Below, one piece after another: positions 23,201 through 35,200 of a stretch of DNA of 64,000 nt (the first letter of the stretch is position 1; each line of letters opens with the position of its first letter). Location of the stretch: assembly GCF_965638725.1 (NCBI RefSeq), contig NC_134963.1, positions 5,463,501 through 5,527,500 on the forward strand, given 5' to 3'. The position numbers and the translations under genes are program-made. Under the pieces are notes generated by a model that was given only the letters and a program-made list of their open reading frames with translations, was not told where the DNA came from and searched no databases. The DNA comes from Aptenodytes patagonicus (taxonomy: Eukaryota > Chordata > Aves > Sphenisciformes > Spheniscidae).

Positions 23201-26200
23201 TCCAGCCAGACATGTCCAACGGCAACGAAGAAGAGTACATCGTTGTGCCAAACATCTTGATGATGGTAAGAACTTGTTCCCTGCATGGGTACCAACTTCT
23301 GAGCTTGCGATGGGAGGGCGATGATGCCCGATGCTGACTCAAAGCTTACTTTCTTGTAGGGCTTAGGGCTAATCAAGCCATGAGGTTGTTAAGCTTATAA
23401 AATGCAGTTTTCTGCTTTCTGGGTGTTGGTTGTCGTGTTGGGCTGTTACCCTTCCAAAAGCAGAGTGGGCAGAGGGGCTGGCAAAGCGGCTGGGCTCGAG
23501 TATGCAACCTTGTCTGAGTGTCCTGGGGAAATGAAGCCTGTGAGCCGTCAACTGCTTTCCTACCAAACTGGGTATAAATGGTGAACCTCAGTTTGTCCAA
23601 AGGATTTCTCTAGGGCTGTAGATCGGTGCATCAGAAGGACCTTGCTGAGCACCGAAAATGCATTGCTTCCTCTTTGTTAAAGATGGGGCTCTCATCTCAG
23701 AGGTTTGTTTTCTTTCCCAGGGAGCGGCTGTAATGATGGAAAACCTGCCAAACTTTGTGAAGCTTTTACTGAGTGGAGCCCTGGCTGGCCTGAAACAGGA
23801 GGCATTCATGAACCGGACGGTGGGGGAGATCATGTGGGGGTATGAAGACCCTCTTATAGACACAATAAATATGCTTGTTCCTGGCCTGATTCCTTTCAAG
23901 GGAAAATTTGGCTTATTTATAGAGGTAAGTAAACTGTTTCTTGGGAATACTAAAATCACAGCAATATTGGTCTTGGGATTGAGTGTCTGGGCTATCCCCC
24001 TCACAAACTGTTTGGAGCAGCCATGTATAGCTGGTGGTGGTTGCGTAAGGCTGCCTTAATTCTCCACTCAAGCAGAAATGCATGTGTTGGAAGCTGTCGC
24101 TGGCAACTGAAATAAGTAAAAGTTCAGTAGCGTCCAGTGCGAAGCACCCCTAGAGCTGACTAAGCATGCAAAGTCATTAACATATTGCAGTCTTGCTGCA
24201 TATAATGGATTAAAAGTTAGTTTCTTCTCTCTGCAGCTTAACAACTCCAATTCGGGACTGTTCACAGTGAACACGGGCATGAAGAACATCAGTCGAGTTC
24301 ACATGGTGGATTCATGGAATGGACTAAAGAAGGTAGGTGTCAGGCAGCAAACCTCTAGTATGGGGGCAATGCCTGATCTCAAGCAAGAGAAACTGAAAGC
24401 TCTCAGTGCTGTTGTATCTCTGGGTCGTAGATTTGAAGGCAAGTTTCTATGGGACTTCAACTGCTGCAACTTCTGTTCTATCAAATTGCCAGAAGGCAGC
24501 CGAAGGACAAGAGGCTTGTCATGAAGCATTAAGTTCAGCTCATCAGTGTCACTTGTCCTCCCTTGTCCTCCTTGCTGATGGAGCTGGTTGCTTCTAATGG
24601 TTGAAGTCCCAGGCTCCTGTGGCCTGTGTTTAAGGCATTATTTAAATCTCCTTGTTAAAGGGGTGCTGATTCTTCCCTTGTGGAATTCCGCTCTGAACTA
24701 AAATCAATTGAATCTACAGATCAACCACTGCGGGAGCACTTGAGAGAGGGGGATCTTGTCCTGTTTTTCCATTAATTGGGCAGATGTTTGAATGGGAAGG
24801 ATCTTGGAAGCTCTTCAGTGTTGCTATCTCAAGGTCCTATGGAAGCAGTGTAGAGTGGTGGATGTCCCATGCAGGGGTGGAAGCCAACTCTCCAGCAAGC
24901 TCATTGTTCTGAACTCTTCTCTCTACATCTGTCCCGCAGGTGAACTACTGGCGGAGCAGCGAGTGCAACATGATCAATGGGACCGCAGGGGAGTTGTGGC
25001 CACCGTTCATGTCCCCAACATCATTGGAGTTCTACAGCCCCGATGCCTGCAGGTGAGGCCACGGCTGCCAGCTTGTCCCTGTGCAGGTGGCAGGAGATGC
25101 AACGCTTGTCCTGTGCACACAGAGCACCTGTGACAGTGCAGTGACGCAGAGGGCTCAGGACTAGTTTCTGTAGTTAAAGTTCAGCTGCAGTTCAGTGTTG
25201 CAGTCTCTGAGCTTTGCAAACAATGTAGTTGTCTAATTAGCAGCGTCTTGTGGTATTCATAAATACCTTCCAGCTCACTGGAGGAGTCTAACTTGCCCAT
25301 GTTGAATCAGTAGAAAATAACCAGTCTAGATAAGATACAGGAGGCAAGCGGGAGAGTAAGAGTTGTCATAAGGAAATGCTGCTATAACTGTTTGCAGAAC
25401 TGTCAGCTGACTAAATGCTTGCAGAAGTGATGATGTGGGGGCTTGTGCCACAGTTTCCAGGCTGCTTTTTTTTTTTCTGCCTACTTCATGCACTGCTGTG
25501 CGTGTCTGTCCTGTATAAGACACCGTGACCTTACATGATCACGCAGGGGTTAAAGTACCCTGCAGAGCCTGCCTGTGTGGAAACTCCCTGAGGCTGGAAG
25601 GAGGGGAGGCCAGGAGGCAGGCAGTGGCACAAAACCCTGTCCCTAACTTGGGGAAGATAATGTTAATTCAGGCTTTGTAGATAGTGCTGCAAAACAAGCG
25701 AGTGCTCATGCGGAATAGAGAACAATGACCTCTTCAGCGGAACAAGCAAAGTCAGCTGAGCCAAGTATTAGTGCAGAAACTCCCCTACACAAGGGACATC
25801 AGCAAATACCAAAATAGCCTGGAGCCAAGGACTTACAGGGAAGTTTACTGGCAGTCAAAGTTTAAATACACATACCTGTTTCTGTAAAACTACAGAAATC
25901 TTCTAGGGCACAGAGCATGTTTCCAGGTAAGGCGTAAGGTGAAGTAGAGGAATCTGAGCTTTGTTTCTTGTTAGCGCAGGAGGTTCCTGCAGGACAGTGC
26001 TGTGGAGGAAGTGGCTTTGCCTCTTCACCAGGCAGTGCTGTCTCTTCTCCCCAAATCTTTCTTGGCCTCTCTGCTAGCCTGGATGGCTAGGAAGGAGTCA
26101 AACATCAGTTGATACATTAAGAGCATATCTGCCTTGCTGCAGGGCATGCAGGGCTCATCTCCTATGCTGTTTGCACATTAAGTGCAGCTGATGCTGAGAT

Positions 26201-29200
26201 ACAACTACCTGGATGTCCCTGCAAGGTAGGCAAGGCTTTATCCTGCTGATGTGCTGCAGCAGCCTCTGCCTCCTTGCTGGAAGGTGAGCACAGCCAAGGG
26301 GCATGCACGTAACTGCTGCACATACCCTGAATCCCCCATCCTTGGTCCTGGTGTCGGAAGGCAGCTGTAGGAATTAGCATCCCCTTGGCCTGCCCAGGCT
26401 GTCTGCATCCCTGCAAACATCACTTGAGTGCGAAGGGAGCAAACTTCCCTCCTGGAAACTTGCATCTATCCTGGCCAGCTGGTAGCAATAATGCAGCATA
26501 ACATCACTGGCCTGTTGTATCAAGAAAAAAATCTTGCTCCATAATGTAGTAAAATTTTCCACTCCCCTGACAGCTTATATGCTGGAGTTGTGCTGCAAAA
26601 GAGATTTAGCTGGTGTCCATCCCCTGTGACAGAGTGCTTCTACCTCAGAGCCAAGGCTTGCACAAAGAGGGTATTATCTCTTGGAGAGCAGCCCTGGGGA
26701 TTACTACATGCCTTTAAACAACTCTCATCTGGATACTGCAAACAGACTTATAAGCCTGTGGCTTCTCTCCATAACTAGTCCTGGCCAGCCCTTTATCTGT
26801 GCTTAAAACATGGAAAGCAAATGGCTTAAATACTCATTCCTCATCCCAAGCACTGCTCTGAGTGTCTTGATCTCAAAGTCTAAGTTACGTTGCAGATGCA
26901 TTTTATCCAGCAAAGATAAGAGCCTGGTTCTGGGCTGGGAACCTGTTGGCTAATCCTGATCCTTCTTCACTGAAACCCTTCCAGATCCATGACACTGGTG
27001 TACGAGCAGTCTGGGAAGTTCAAGGATGTACCCATCTATCGCTTTGTGGCACCGAAAACTCTCTTTGCCAATGGCACAGATTATCCACCCAACGAAGGCT
27101 TCTGCCCCTGCATGCAGTCTGGCATCCAGAACGTCAGTTCCTGTAGGCTAAGTAAGTCCTTGCCTCCCCAGGCTCTCCTTGCCGTACCGATATTAAACTG
27201 TAGGGATACGATATGAGCTTGCCTGTCTGGAAAATTGGCTCTGCTGTCTGCCAGAGCGCTAAAAGGTACTGCCAGGGTCTGCGTGCACAGCGTTCTCATT
27301 TGCACTCCCGCAGGCATCTCAGCAAGGAGGAAAAGAGGGAAAATCCTTGTGCCCAAAGTCCCCTCAGTCCATGGCCCTGTAACAGCCTGGCATTTGTGGG
27401 AATGCCCAAGGATACGATGGGTGTGTTATGTCCCCCGGGCTGGGGAGGGAGCAGGCAGGGGAGCAAGGGTGGGAAGAGGCAGGCCATGTAACTGCCAAAT
27501 TAAATGTTAACTTTGGATGCTGAGTGTGGGTCACGTGGGAGTGAGAATTCAGACTTAGTGTCCTAACCAGTGTCTCGGTACAGCAAGTTACCATGGCATT
27601 GTAACCATGAGGGGAGAGGGTGGCTTAAATACTGGGTCTTAACCCTCCCAGAGCAATGGACTAAGCTGCAGGGTGGGAAGGGAAGGAGCTTTCTGGTTGG
27701 GAGGAGAAAAGTATAAAAGCCTGTTCAGAACAAGTGCTGCAGTGGCTTTAAAAAAAAATTAACAAAAAGTCTCAGATGGGTTTGGATGAGCTTAAAGTGT
27801 CTTTGTTCTCATCCAGATGCACCGATGTTCATTTCCCATCCTCACTTCTACAATGCTGACCCAGCCCTGGTGAACGCTGTTGAAGGCCTCCACCCCAGCA
27901 AGGACCAGCATGCGCTCTTCCTTGACGTGCACCCGGTGAGTGAGCCTGGGGGGGGCCCTCTCCTTGTGCTGGGGGTCCAGCCTGGGCTGGGGGGCTGGGT
28001 GGGGAAGCCTGCCACTGGCTGCGTGGTGGCCTCACTCTGCTCTCGTGGCACTGATTTGAGCAGGTTCCATAGTGCAAAGACTGGCAAGGACATGTGCAGA
28101 TAATGTCAAAGCCATAAACTAATTGAATAATTAGCCTGGCTTCTAGAGAATTGCAGAACTAATTATAACCATAACTGTTTTGATAAGCACAGTCAAGTTC
28201 TTTCCACTGACTCAGGTCTATAACACCAGGAGGTGTATCTAGCAGGAGCCCAGTTATGCCCCAAATCTGCAAACATGTACTGCCATGACTGGCAAAGTCT
28301 GAAGACTGCGCTGTAGCTGAAGCTGTTGCCATAACTTTTGGGCTGGCTGCTTCTACTCTCTCAACTTGCTTATCTGGCTGCTTCTGCACTGGCCTGTCGC
28401 AGCGTTATGCTTTGTGCATATCTATAGCATAAGGGTGAAGTCACCACTCCAGTGGTGATGAGCTGGGGTGTCCTGAGCCATCGTTGTCCCAGCTGCTGAT
28501 GGGGAGGGGACTTTGGGATCTTCCACCCACGGCCCGTGTTGCATGTGGTCAGGCCTTTCAAATGTTTCGTGGTGTTTCCTCAAGCAAGGAAACCTGGAGG
28601 TGAGGTAAGGTAAGCTGTGCTTCTTCTCTAGGCATTGGGTTCCCTCTGCTTTTCTTAACACAGTTGAGGAAGTCAAGTTTATTACGGTATCAAACATCTA
28701 CTGATAACAGTACAACTAACTATATTCTTATCTAGCTGCAGTCTGCTCAGTACGAACAGGGGCAATCCAACAAAAACTCTCTGCCCTCAATGTGTTGCAA
28801 AACTGCAGCGTCATGAGAAACCAATGCCTTAATGGGTGTCAACAAGACCAACTTTGAAGTGTGGTGTTTTCATGGTCTTAGGGTGTTGCTGGACAGTGGC
28901 TGTTGGTTCCTAGTTACGAGAAATGTTTTGTCTTTTGTGTGCATGAATCTTTTGCATTGATGCATTTCCCTCCTGCTGCTGGTAGGATGAACAACGGAAG
29001 AAGCTCATCAGGCTTCAGAAAACACTGAAGTTGCTATTAAAACATCCTGCCTAGGGAGTCGCAGGTTACATATGCTACTCGGTGATTTGAACTTGTCCGG
29101 GTTCAGTCCCACAAGCCCTGGGTCACACAACACCCCTCTGGATCATGCTGTCTGCCTGCTGAATGCGTGCTGCCGCCTTCTGCAGCAGCCACGTCTGTTC

Positions 29201-32200
29201 AGGTTAGCTTTGTGCTTCAGACCACCCCAAGGGAGGTGCTCCCTTCTGGATGCTACTGTGTGCAACACTTGCTGGCTGGTGAGCATTCAAGTGAAGGGGA
29301 CAGACTGCAAATTGCCGTGGGGACAGTGCTGTCCCTCCATGAGCAGTCATCCCCAGAGCCTGAGGACCAGTGCCTGGTTGACCGATGCTTGTGCTTCGGT
29401 GGAAACCCCAGCCATGCTCCTGGTCTTATGTGTGGTGACTGCAGTGGATCTCTGGATGATCCAGTCCATCGCTCTGGAAGGTAGCACCCAGAGCAGCTAT
29501 GATGGAAGGCAAAGGGCTGCTCTTCTGCAAAGCTCTCCGTCAGTACAACCAACATTTGTCTGAACTGGTTCACCTCTTCCTATGCAGATGACGGGCATCC
29601 CCATGAATTGCTCCATCAAGCTCCAGCTGAACCTGTACATAAAGCAGGTGTCTGGTATAATGTAAGTAGTCACCTTTTAGAAATGGCCATCTCCCTTTCT
29701 CAAGCAGGGAATGCTGCTGATGCTGGGGTCACTGCAGAGTTTACTCTTCCCAAAGCTGAAGTAGCTTTAATGTTACCAGTTGTCACTGTTGCAGAAGCCA
29801 GCTGGCTTATGTGGTGAAATGTCAGCTATTCCAGTGACCTCAAACTGCCATCCTTTAGCGGTGCAGTGTGTGGCTGTCTGTCTGCTTGGCTCCTGCAGCA
29901 TTCCTGCACCTGACCGGACAGCTGATAAATGGACTGCGTCTCCTGGTGAGGCACAGGAGCGGTTCCTCTGCACTGTGCTGCTCCTCAGAAGGTGTTAATC
30001 CAACACAGAGGCAAAACACACTCTGACTACAGGGTTAACAGTTGAAGCCTGTGTCCAAAAAGACACCTTCAGCTCTAGGAAAGCAAACAGAAGGGCTCTA
30101 ACGGTTGCGTGGTGCCAGATGTTAAATACCCACAAGGATGGGAGCGTGCACTTGCTGCTTTGGCTGGCTCTAGTGCATACACCAGCAGACAGCCCCAATG
30201 CTGTGAGCTTGGCTGCACCACCCTCTGGTACCATGCAGGTGACTGAGATGTCTTGGGAGCTGCATGGAGTTTAGCATTCCAGTTCACTGAGTTCATGTCC
30301 CTGGAGCCCAGATTTGGGATGGCACTTGCTGCTGTTGTCAGGCAGTTAAGCACGAATGGAAGCGTAAGCTCTGCTCTTGCATGAAAGGCCCAAGTTGGAC
30401 CTGGTTCCTCAAGGGGGGAGCAGCTCACTGAAGCAGCAGAAATTGCTACCTCCTTACACAGATTTCCTGGCCACTATCAGTCTGTCAGACCTGTCCCTTT
30501 AGGAAGAATTTTGATGCTGGCTGTAGCCTGATCAACCAGAAATCTAAGTGTGTATTTCTTATTTTTTTCTCTTCCTCCCCCACCAGTCAAACAGGGAAGA
30601 TCAAGCCAGTGGTCCTGCCGCTGCTGTGGTTTGCAGAGGTGAGCTGCCTTCCTCAACCTGATTCTGCAGAGCCTCTCCTCTGGGAAGGGGTAAAATGCTT
30701 TGCCATCACCCAGGGCTGGGGAAACTCCACTTTGAATAAAGCTTTAAGCCAGACAGACTAATTAAGCACCAACAGAAGGCTTTGCAATACTTGGCTATGT
30801 CGTTAATCCCTCTGAGCTGAACAAATCCTGCACTATACTTCATAAACCTCTGGCTCTGTCCTAGAATTGGGGTTAAATAGGGCCCAGAACAGAGCTGCTA
30901 GCATCCCCATGCTAATGTGGGCCAGCAGTCTCCAGCTATGTGCATGTCCAGCTGACTCCAACTATTTAGTAAAAACTTCTAGCCTGACTGAATCTTGCAT
31001 AAATTCCCTAATCTGTGCTGGGAGGTGGTGGGAGAGGAGTTGTGCAGCTGGTCTCTCAGCCCTGGGTGAGAGGGAAATGCTACTGATAACTTTGCTTTTC
31101 TTTGAGCAGAGCGGTTCCATTGAAGGCTCAGTCCTAAAGGAGTTTTACACCAACCTGGTGCTGATCCCATCCCTGCTGGACTACCTGCAGTATATCTTCC
31201 TTGGGCTGAGTGTCCTGCTCATTATCTCAGCAGCTGTACTCATGGTAATGAGTCAGGTAAGAACTTGCAGATGTCTAGTGGGAAATGCTGTTAGTCAAAT
31301 CAGACTTAATCAGATGATGTAGATTGGGCTGACAATCTAACACTCCTGAGGAAACATTGGCTGATGCCACGAACCATGTCCTGATGGTGCCAGGTGCCAC
31401 CACATAGCAGCAGGACTTCCTTGGCCATCTAGAAATTGGGCTGCAAATAGATAACATAAAAGCATTTCTGGCCATCTCTGCACAACAGTGATGGAAGTGG
31501 GTTCCTGTAGGAGGAGGCATTTCTCAGCTCATCCCGCTAATGAAAGAGCAAGCCTAGCTTATCAGCTCAGCCTCCATGGAAAGCAGCAGGTCTGTGCCGT
31601 TGCACAAATCTGTGCATCTCTGCAGGGCCCCAACAGTTTTCTAATCTGAACAGAGCCTTCTTGAGGGGATGTAGCTACTTGAGCGCAGCTTGTTCACAAA
31701 TGAAATGCAGTCGCTGTGTTCTTGCAGAAGGGGCACAGACACCGTGGCTGCTTCTCAACCCAGACTGGATGCTGTCTTGCCCTGAAACTCGCTTGTTTCC
31801 CTGCAAACTACTCCAAATAGCTCTGGAAGTTGAACCCTCAGGGTCTTTATGGATCTGGGCTTACTGAGAAGCGAAGACCTTTGAAGCCTGCAGGGAGCTG
31901 GCAGCTGGGTAGAAGTTGGCCGACGATGGGGCTGGCAGTGAGAGTGCCTGGCTGGCACAGGAGTCTGATCTGAGCTGTAAGGACAGAATATAAAACAGCT
32001 AAAACACTTGATGGAGATCTGTGGCTCCGGCTCTAAAACATTCATCTGATAACACTAAGCTCTCTAAAAGCTTTAGCTCTTAAAGTAGAGATCCAGCTCT
32101 CCACCCTAACCTATATCAAAACAAACTTACTTAGTTTTGCACTGCAGTCCAATGGCTTGAGCTGGCTCTGAAGCTACAGAAGTGAAGAGGCTACTTGTGG

Positions 32201-35200
32201 GGATGAAAAGGCAATGCTTAGGATGAGAATGGGCTAAGGGGAGAGCACGCGCAAGGGGCTGCTTTTGCTCAACTTCCTGTAACTGCCCTTACTGAAACGC
32301 TAATGCAGACCCACTTCAAATAGTGCCAGGGTTCTCAGAGTACCACGTAATTGGATTTTAACCAAGCCTACAACTGCTTAATTGACTTAAACACATGATC
32401 CCAAATCCCCTTGTTCCTCCATGCACTTCCCTGCAGGGTGGGAGCGATGCTAGGGCTGAGGGCTCAGCGTTAAACCCTTGCTGTGCTCCCGAGACGGTCA
32501 GGCTTTGTGTGCTGAACCTCTCTGCTTCAGCAAATGCAAGTGGTTGCTGGCAAACAGACTTCACTCTGCTGCATAGCAGCAGCATATCTGAAAAAGTCTG
32601 TATTTGCTGGGCAGCTATTTCTAAGGCCTTACGCAGCCCCGGGCTGGCATTTCCTCACCCTGCTTTGTGCAAGTCTTAATACCTGGTATCAAAGAGCCTT
32701 AGCCATGCCAGAAAGGGTCAGGAAGAAAAGCTGGATTTTAAATTTACTCAAGTCAACTGAATATCTGCTTGTGAAATATCCCAAACCCAGGCGTAAGCCA
32801 GCTGTACTTGGGTGCTCAGCCAAAAGTGTCAGGAAGTGCTAGAACTAAAAATCACCTGCAGGAAGCACCTCGCTACCTGGAAAGTGATTAAAAAAGCCTC
32901 AATGACCTTATAAATCTCTAAGGAAGCTGTGCAACAACACATGAAAGCCTCTGCCTAATGAATAGGTAAAAGCTTGCAAACTGGAAGACAGCAATTTGCA
33001 GCCAAGGTGTGTTCCTCATTTGATTGAAGTGTTGCTGATCTAGCAATGATTGCTTAATCGTGCACAGTCCTCCCTCTTGAAGTCACAGGTGATGTCAGAG
33101 GGGGACACTGAGCAGGGGCATTGTCCACACCTTCATGTGTCTGCCAGTGTGAAGGTCTCCCTGAACCCAACTCCTTCCTGGAGTATCTTGTGTGCCTTTG
33201 GCTTCTGGAGGGAGCAGGGTGCTTTAAACCCAGTCCAGATGAGGTACTGTGAAACACTTAAATCTTAGTCTCGTGTATAGCGGAGCCAGTTTGAAATGCA
33301 TCTGTTGGACCTGCAGTCCTACAAAATGTGTAAATCTGTACAGGTGTAAAACATACCCAGATGCAGCATTGTAGCTCTCCTGCTAATGTGGCCTAAAGCC
33401 TGTGTGGTGACTCATTTAAAAGGCAAACAGACCATTTTAAAACTGGCTTGACACTGACCAAAATCTTAACTAGGGCTTAGTTTAACCTAAATTTTGAAAT
33501 CCTTATTAATAACTAGATTCTAGTTAAACAGTGATTTAAAATCTCCTCCTAAAATTGGAACCCTCGTGGAATTTGTGTCCAAGTGCACCATAAACTAGCC
33601 TGATTGTCTTCTAGGAAAAATGCTCTTTATTTTGGAGTAGCAATAAAAAGAGCTCAGACAGTAATAAGGCCAACCAGGCTGCCTCCGGTTAAGGGGACGG
33701 TGTTGCGGGAAGCCAGACTGTAGGTGGGTACCCAGTCAAGGTAACACACTTTTCTCTCATCCTGATTTGATTAAGCTTTGCTTAAAACCAATCGAATGGA
33801 AATATTTACTGTTCACATCCACCAGACATGCCCTCTTGGCAAGCTTTGATATGATGATGATGTTGTCTCATGGCTTTATTCAGGGCAATTTAGATGGCTT
33901 AATACTCACATGTAACCAGGCTGCAAGCACATGCTCTTATTGTTTCTCCTGGTGTACCTGATCTGCAGCCCTAATAATACCACAGGGATCAGGGTGAAAA
34001 GTAAGATTGGTGTGAGGAAACACTTTTCTCACCTCCCCCCCCTCCCCCCAAGTGTTTGAGATCCAGAGGTAAGTTTTTAAATGGGTAAACACTCATGGGG
34101 GGTAACAGAGGTAGTCAAATGGTGGGTGTCACTCCCCTCCTGCATGCAGGGAGCCTTGACAGAAAGGCTTTCAAGAGGGAATTTCTGATGTATAAAATAC
34201 CTGGGTTTGTATTACAGGATCACAAAATCACTGAATCGTTCAGGTTGGAAGGGACCTCTGGAGGTCATCTAGTCCATCCCCCGTGCTCAAGCAGGGTCAC
34301 CTAGAGCCAGTTGCCCAGGACCATGTCCAGATGTCTCAATATCTCCAAGGATGGGGATTCCCCAACCTCTCTGGGCAACCTGTTCCAGTTCTTACAGTTT
34401 TCACAGTAAAAAAAAAAAAGTGTTTCCTAATGTTCAGATGGAACCTCCTGTGTTGTGCCTGTTGGCTCTTGTCCTGTCCCCTGGACACCACTGAGAAGAG
34501 CCTGGCTCTGTATTTACACCCTCCCTTCAGGTACTTGTATACATTGGTAAGGTCCCCCTGAACCTTCTCCAGGCTAAACATATGAGATGCTCCAGTTCCT
34601 TAACTATTTTAGTGGCCCTTTGCTGGACTCTTTCCAGTAGCTCCATCTCTCTTGTCCTGGGAAGCCCAGAATTGGACACAGTACTCCAGGTGTGGCCTCA
34701 CCAGTGATGAGTAGAAGGGAAGGATCACCTCCCTTGACCTGCTGGCCACACTTCTGATGCAGCCCAGGATGCTGTTAGCTGCCTTTGCTACATGGGCATG
34801 GGCACACTGCTTGCTCATGTTCAACTTGGTGTCCACCGAGACCCTCAGGTCCTTTTCTGCCAAGCTGCTTAAGAGTTGGGTGACCCTTAGCGTGTACGGG
34901 TGCATGGGGTTGTTCTTCCCCAGGTGTAAGACTTTGCACATCCTCTTGTTGAACCTCATAAGGTTCCTGCCAGCCCATTTCATCAGCCTGTTGAGATCGC
35001 TCTGGAGGGCAGCATGGCCCGCTGGTGTATCAGCCACTTCTCCCAGTTTTGTGTCATCAGCAAACTTGTAGATCATTAATAAAGGTGTTAAACAGGATTG
35101 GACCCAGTATTGACCCCTGGTGTACACTGCTAGTTACTGGCCTCCAACTAGACTTCATGCCACTTCTCCTGACCCTCTGGGCCTGGTTGTTCCATCAGTT

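Noticed and set aside
29072-29563. 163-codon frame in SCARB1 intron 8 as an extra exon.
   Set aside because: Exons 8 and 9 join in phase with standard sites, and the frame has no similarity to the CD36 family.
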